Shown here: piece after piece, positions 63,771 to 64,000 of the stretch | Layout: each line of letters opens with the position of its first letter | Numbering within the stretch: position 1 is the first letter of the stretch | Source of the DNA: Allorhizobium sonneratiae | Lineage (GTDB): Bacteria; Pseudomonadota; Alphaproteobacteria; Rhizobiales; Rhizobiaceae | Assembly (NCBI RefSeq): GCF_023700755.1 | Contig: NZ_JAMKOJ010000003.1 | Location: 310,001-374,000 of the forward strand | DNA length: 64,000 nt | Direction: 5' to 3' | Position numbers and translations under genes: made by a program | The notes under the pieces: model-generated | Seen by the model: the letters and a program-made list of their open reading frames with translations, nothing else | Databases searched by the model: none | What the model was told of the DNA's origin: nothing

Positions 63771-64000
63771 CGGCGGGCCTTTGCCTTGCCGTACTTCTTG
63801 CGCTCGACCACGCGGCTGTCGCGGGTGAGGAAGCCGCCCTTCTTCAGAACCGAGCGCAGGCCCGGCTCGAAATAGGTCAGCGCCTTGGAAATGCCGTGAC
63901 GCACAGCACCGGCCTGACCGGACAGACCGCCGCCGTGAACGGTGGCGATAATGTCGAACTGGCCGGAACGTGCAGCCGCCACGATCGGCTGCTGCAGGAT
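63746..64000 (-). CDS. rpsI: 30S ribosomal protein S9, 5' end outside window
   Basis: C-terminal 84 residues of S9: [20 protein letters not shown] then [40 protein letters not shown] and [18 protein letters not shown], the invariant basic C-terminal tail that reaches the ribosomal P site. The gene continues past 64000 (S9 is about 155 residues in this group). rplM should lie upstream. The stop at 63746-63748 is inside a tandem repeat. Confidence 0.97.
   Translation of the reverse strand: MLQQPIVAAARSGQFDIIATVHGGGLSGQAGAVRHGISKALTYFEPGLRSVLKKGGFLTRDSRVVERKKYGKAKARRSFQFSKR

Overview
The window reads as a chromosomal segment of an alphaproteobacterium of the order Hyphomicrobiales, most likely family Rhizobiaceae (Agrobacterium / Allorhizobium / Rhizobium group). 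The grounds are gene content and order (HdaA, ppk-ppx, glyA-nrdR-ribD-ribE, ribH-nusB, CBP3-like chaperone-DUF177-plsX-fabH-ihfA-MerR, LdtR with an L,D-transpeptidase, rpsI-argC), families typical of rhizobia (DUF982, DUF6163, DUF2842, Rsm22), a metal-type variant of HemB usual in the group, and short palindromic intergenic repeats. No species is claimed. Most coding DNA is GC-rich; two AT-rich patches stand out (about 20.6-21.9 kb and 45.3-46.2 kb).

Layout. 1-7 kb: purM (cut by the window edge), then PerM-like permease-hdaA and ppk-ppx. 7-13 kb: divergent mntR/mntH with candidate manganese boxes, then a leftward set rnd-GNAT-rsm22-DUF2891 joined by 4-base overlaps. 13-26 kb: aspS, an exported protein of unknown function, parC, a membrane GGDEF-EAL protein divergent from an AT-rich methyltransferase gene, bpt, an RDD protein, hemB and a DUF6163 membrane protein. 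26-38.6 kb: ldtR and its probable target L,D-transpeptidase, the glyA-nrdR-ribD-ribE run, a small TetR-controlled accessory module that separates ribE from ribH, ribH-nusB-MFS, and hppA. 38.6-46.7 kb: bamE, a tiny leader ORF coupled to a cytochrome bc1 assembly chaperone, DUF177, plsX-fabH, ihfA, a MerR regulator, DUF982, tRNA-Pro(GGG) and a LuxR solo. 47-48.5 kb: a PHB-depolymerase-type esterase and a 49-residue membrane protein. 48.7-58.4 kb: a polysaccharide synthesis and export locus (two GT4 glycosyltransferases, Wzy/ligase, polyprenyl glycosylphosphotransferase, Wza-like lipoprotein, Wzc-like co-polymerase with a degenerate kinase domain, CelD-like acyltransferase) resembling the agrobacterial unipolar polysaccharide (upp) locus. 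58.5-64 kb: DUF2842, ctaA, a LigB-type dioxygenase, an APH-like kinase, argC, a decayed speB, a small monooxygenase-fold protein and the 3' part of rpsI.

The window is mainly housekeeping chromosome. No phage, insertion sequence, CRISPR array or conjugation gene was seen. The points most worth following are the polysaccharide locus with a pseudokinase-type Wzc, the LuxR solo with an altered D-P motif, the speB ruin, the triplicated 3' end of rpsI, a translationally coupled leader ORF, paired TetR operators inside a broken riboflavin gene run, and families of palindromic repeats.
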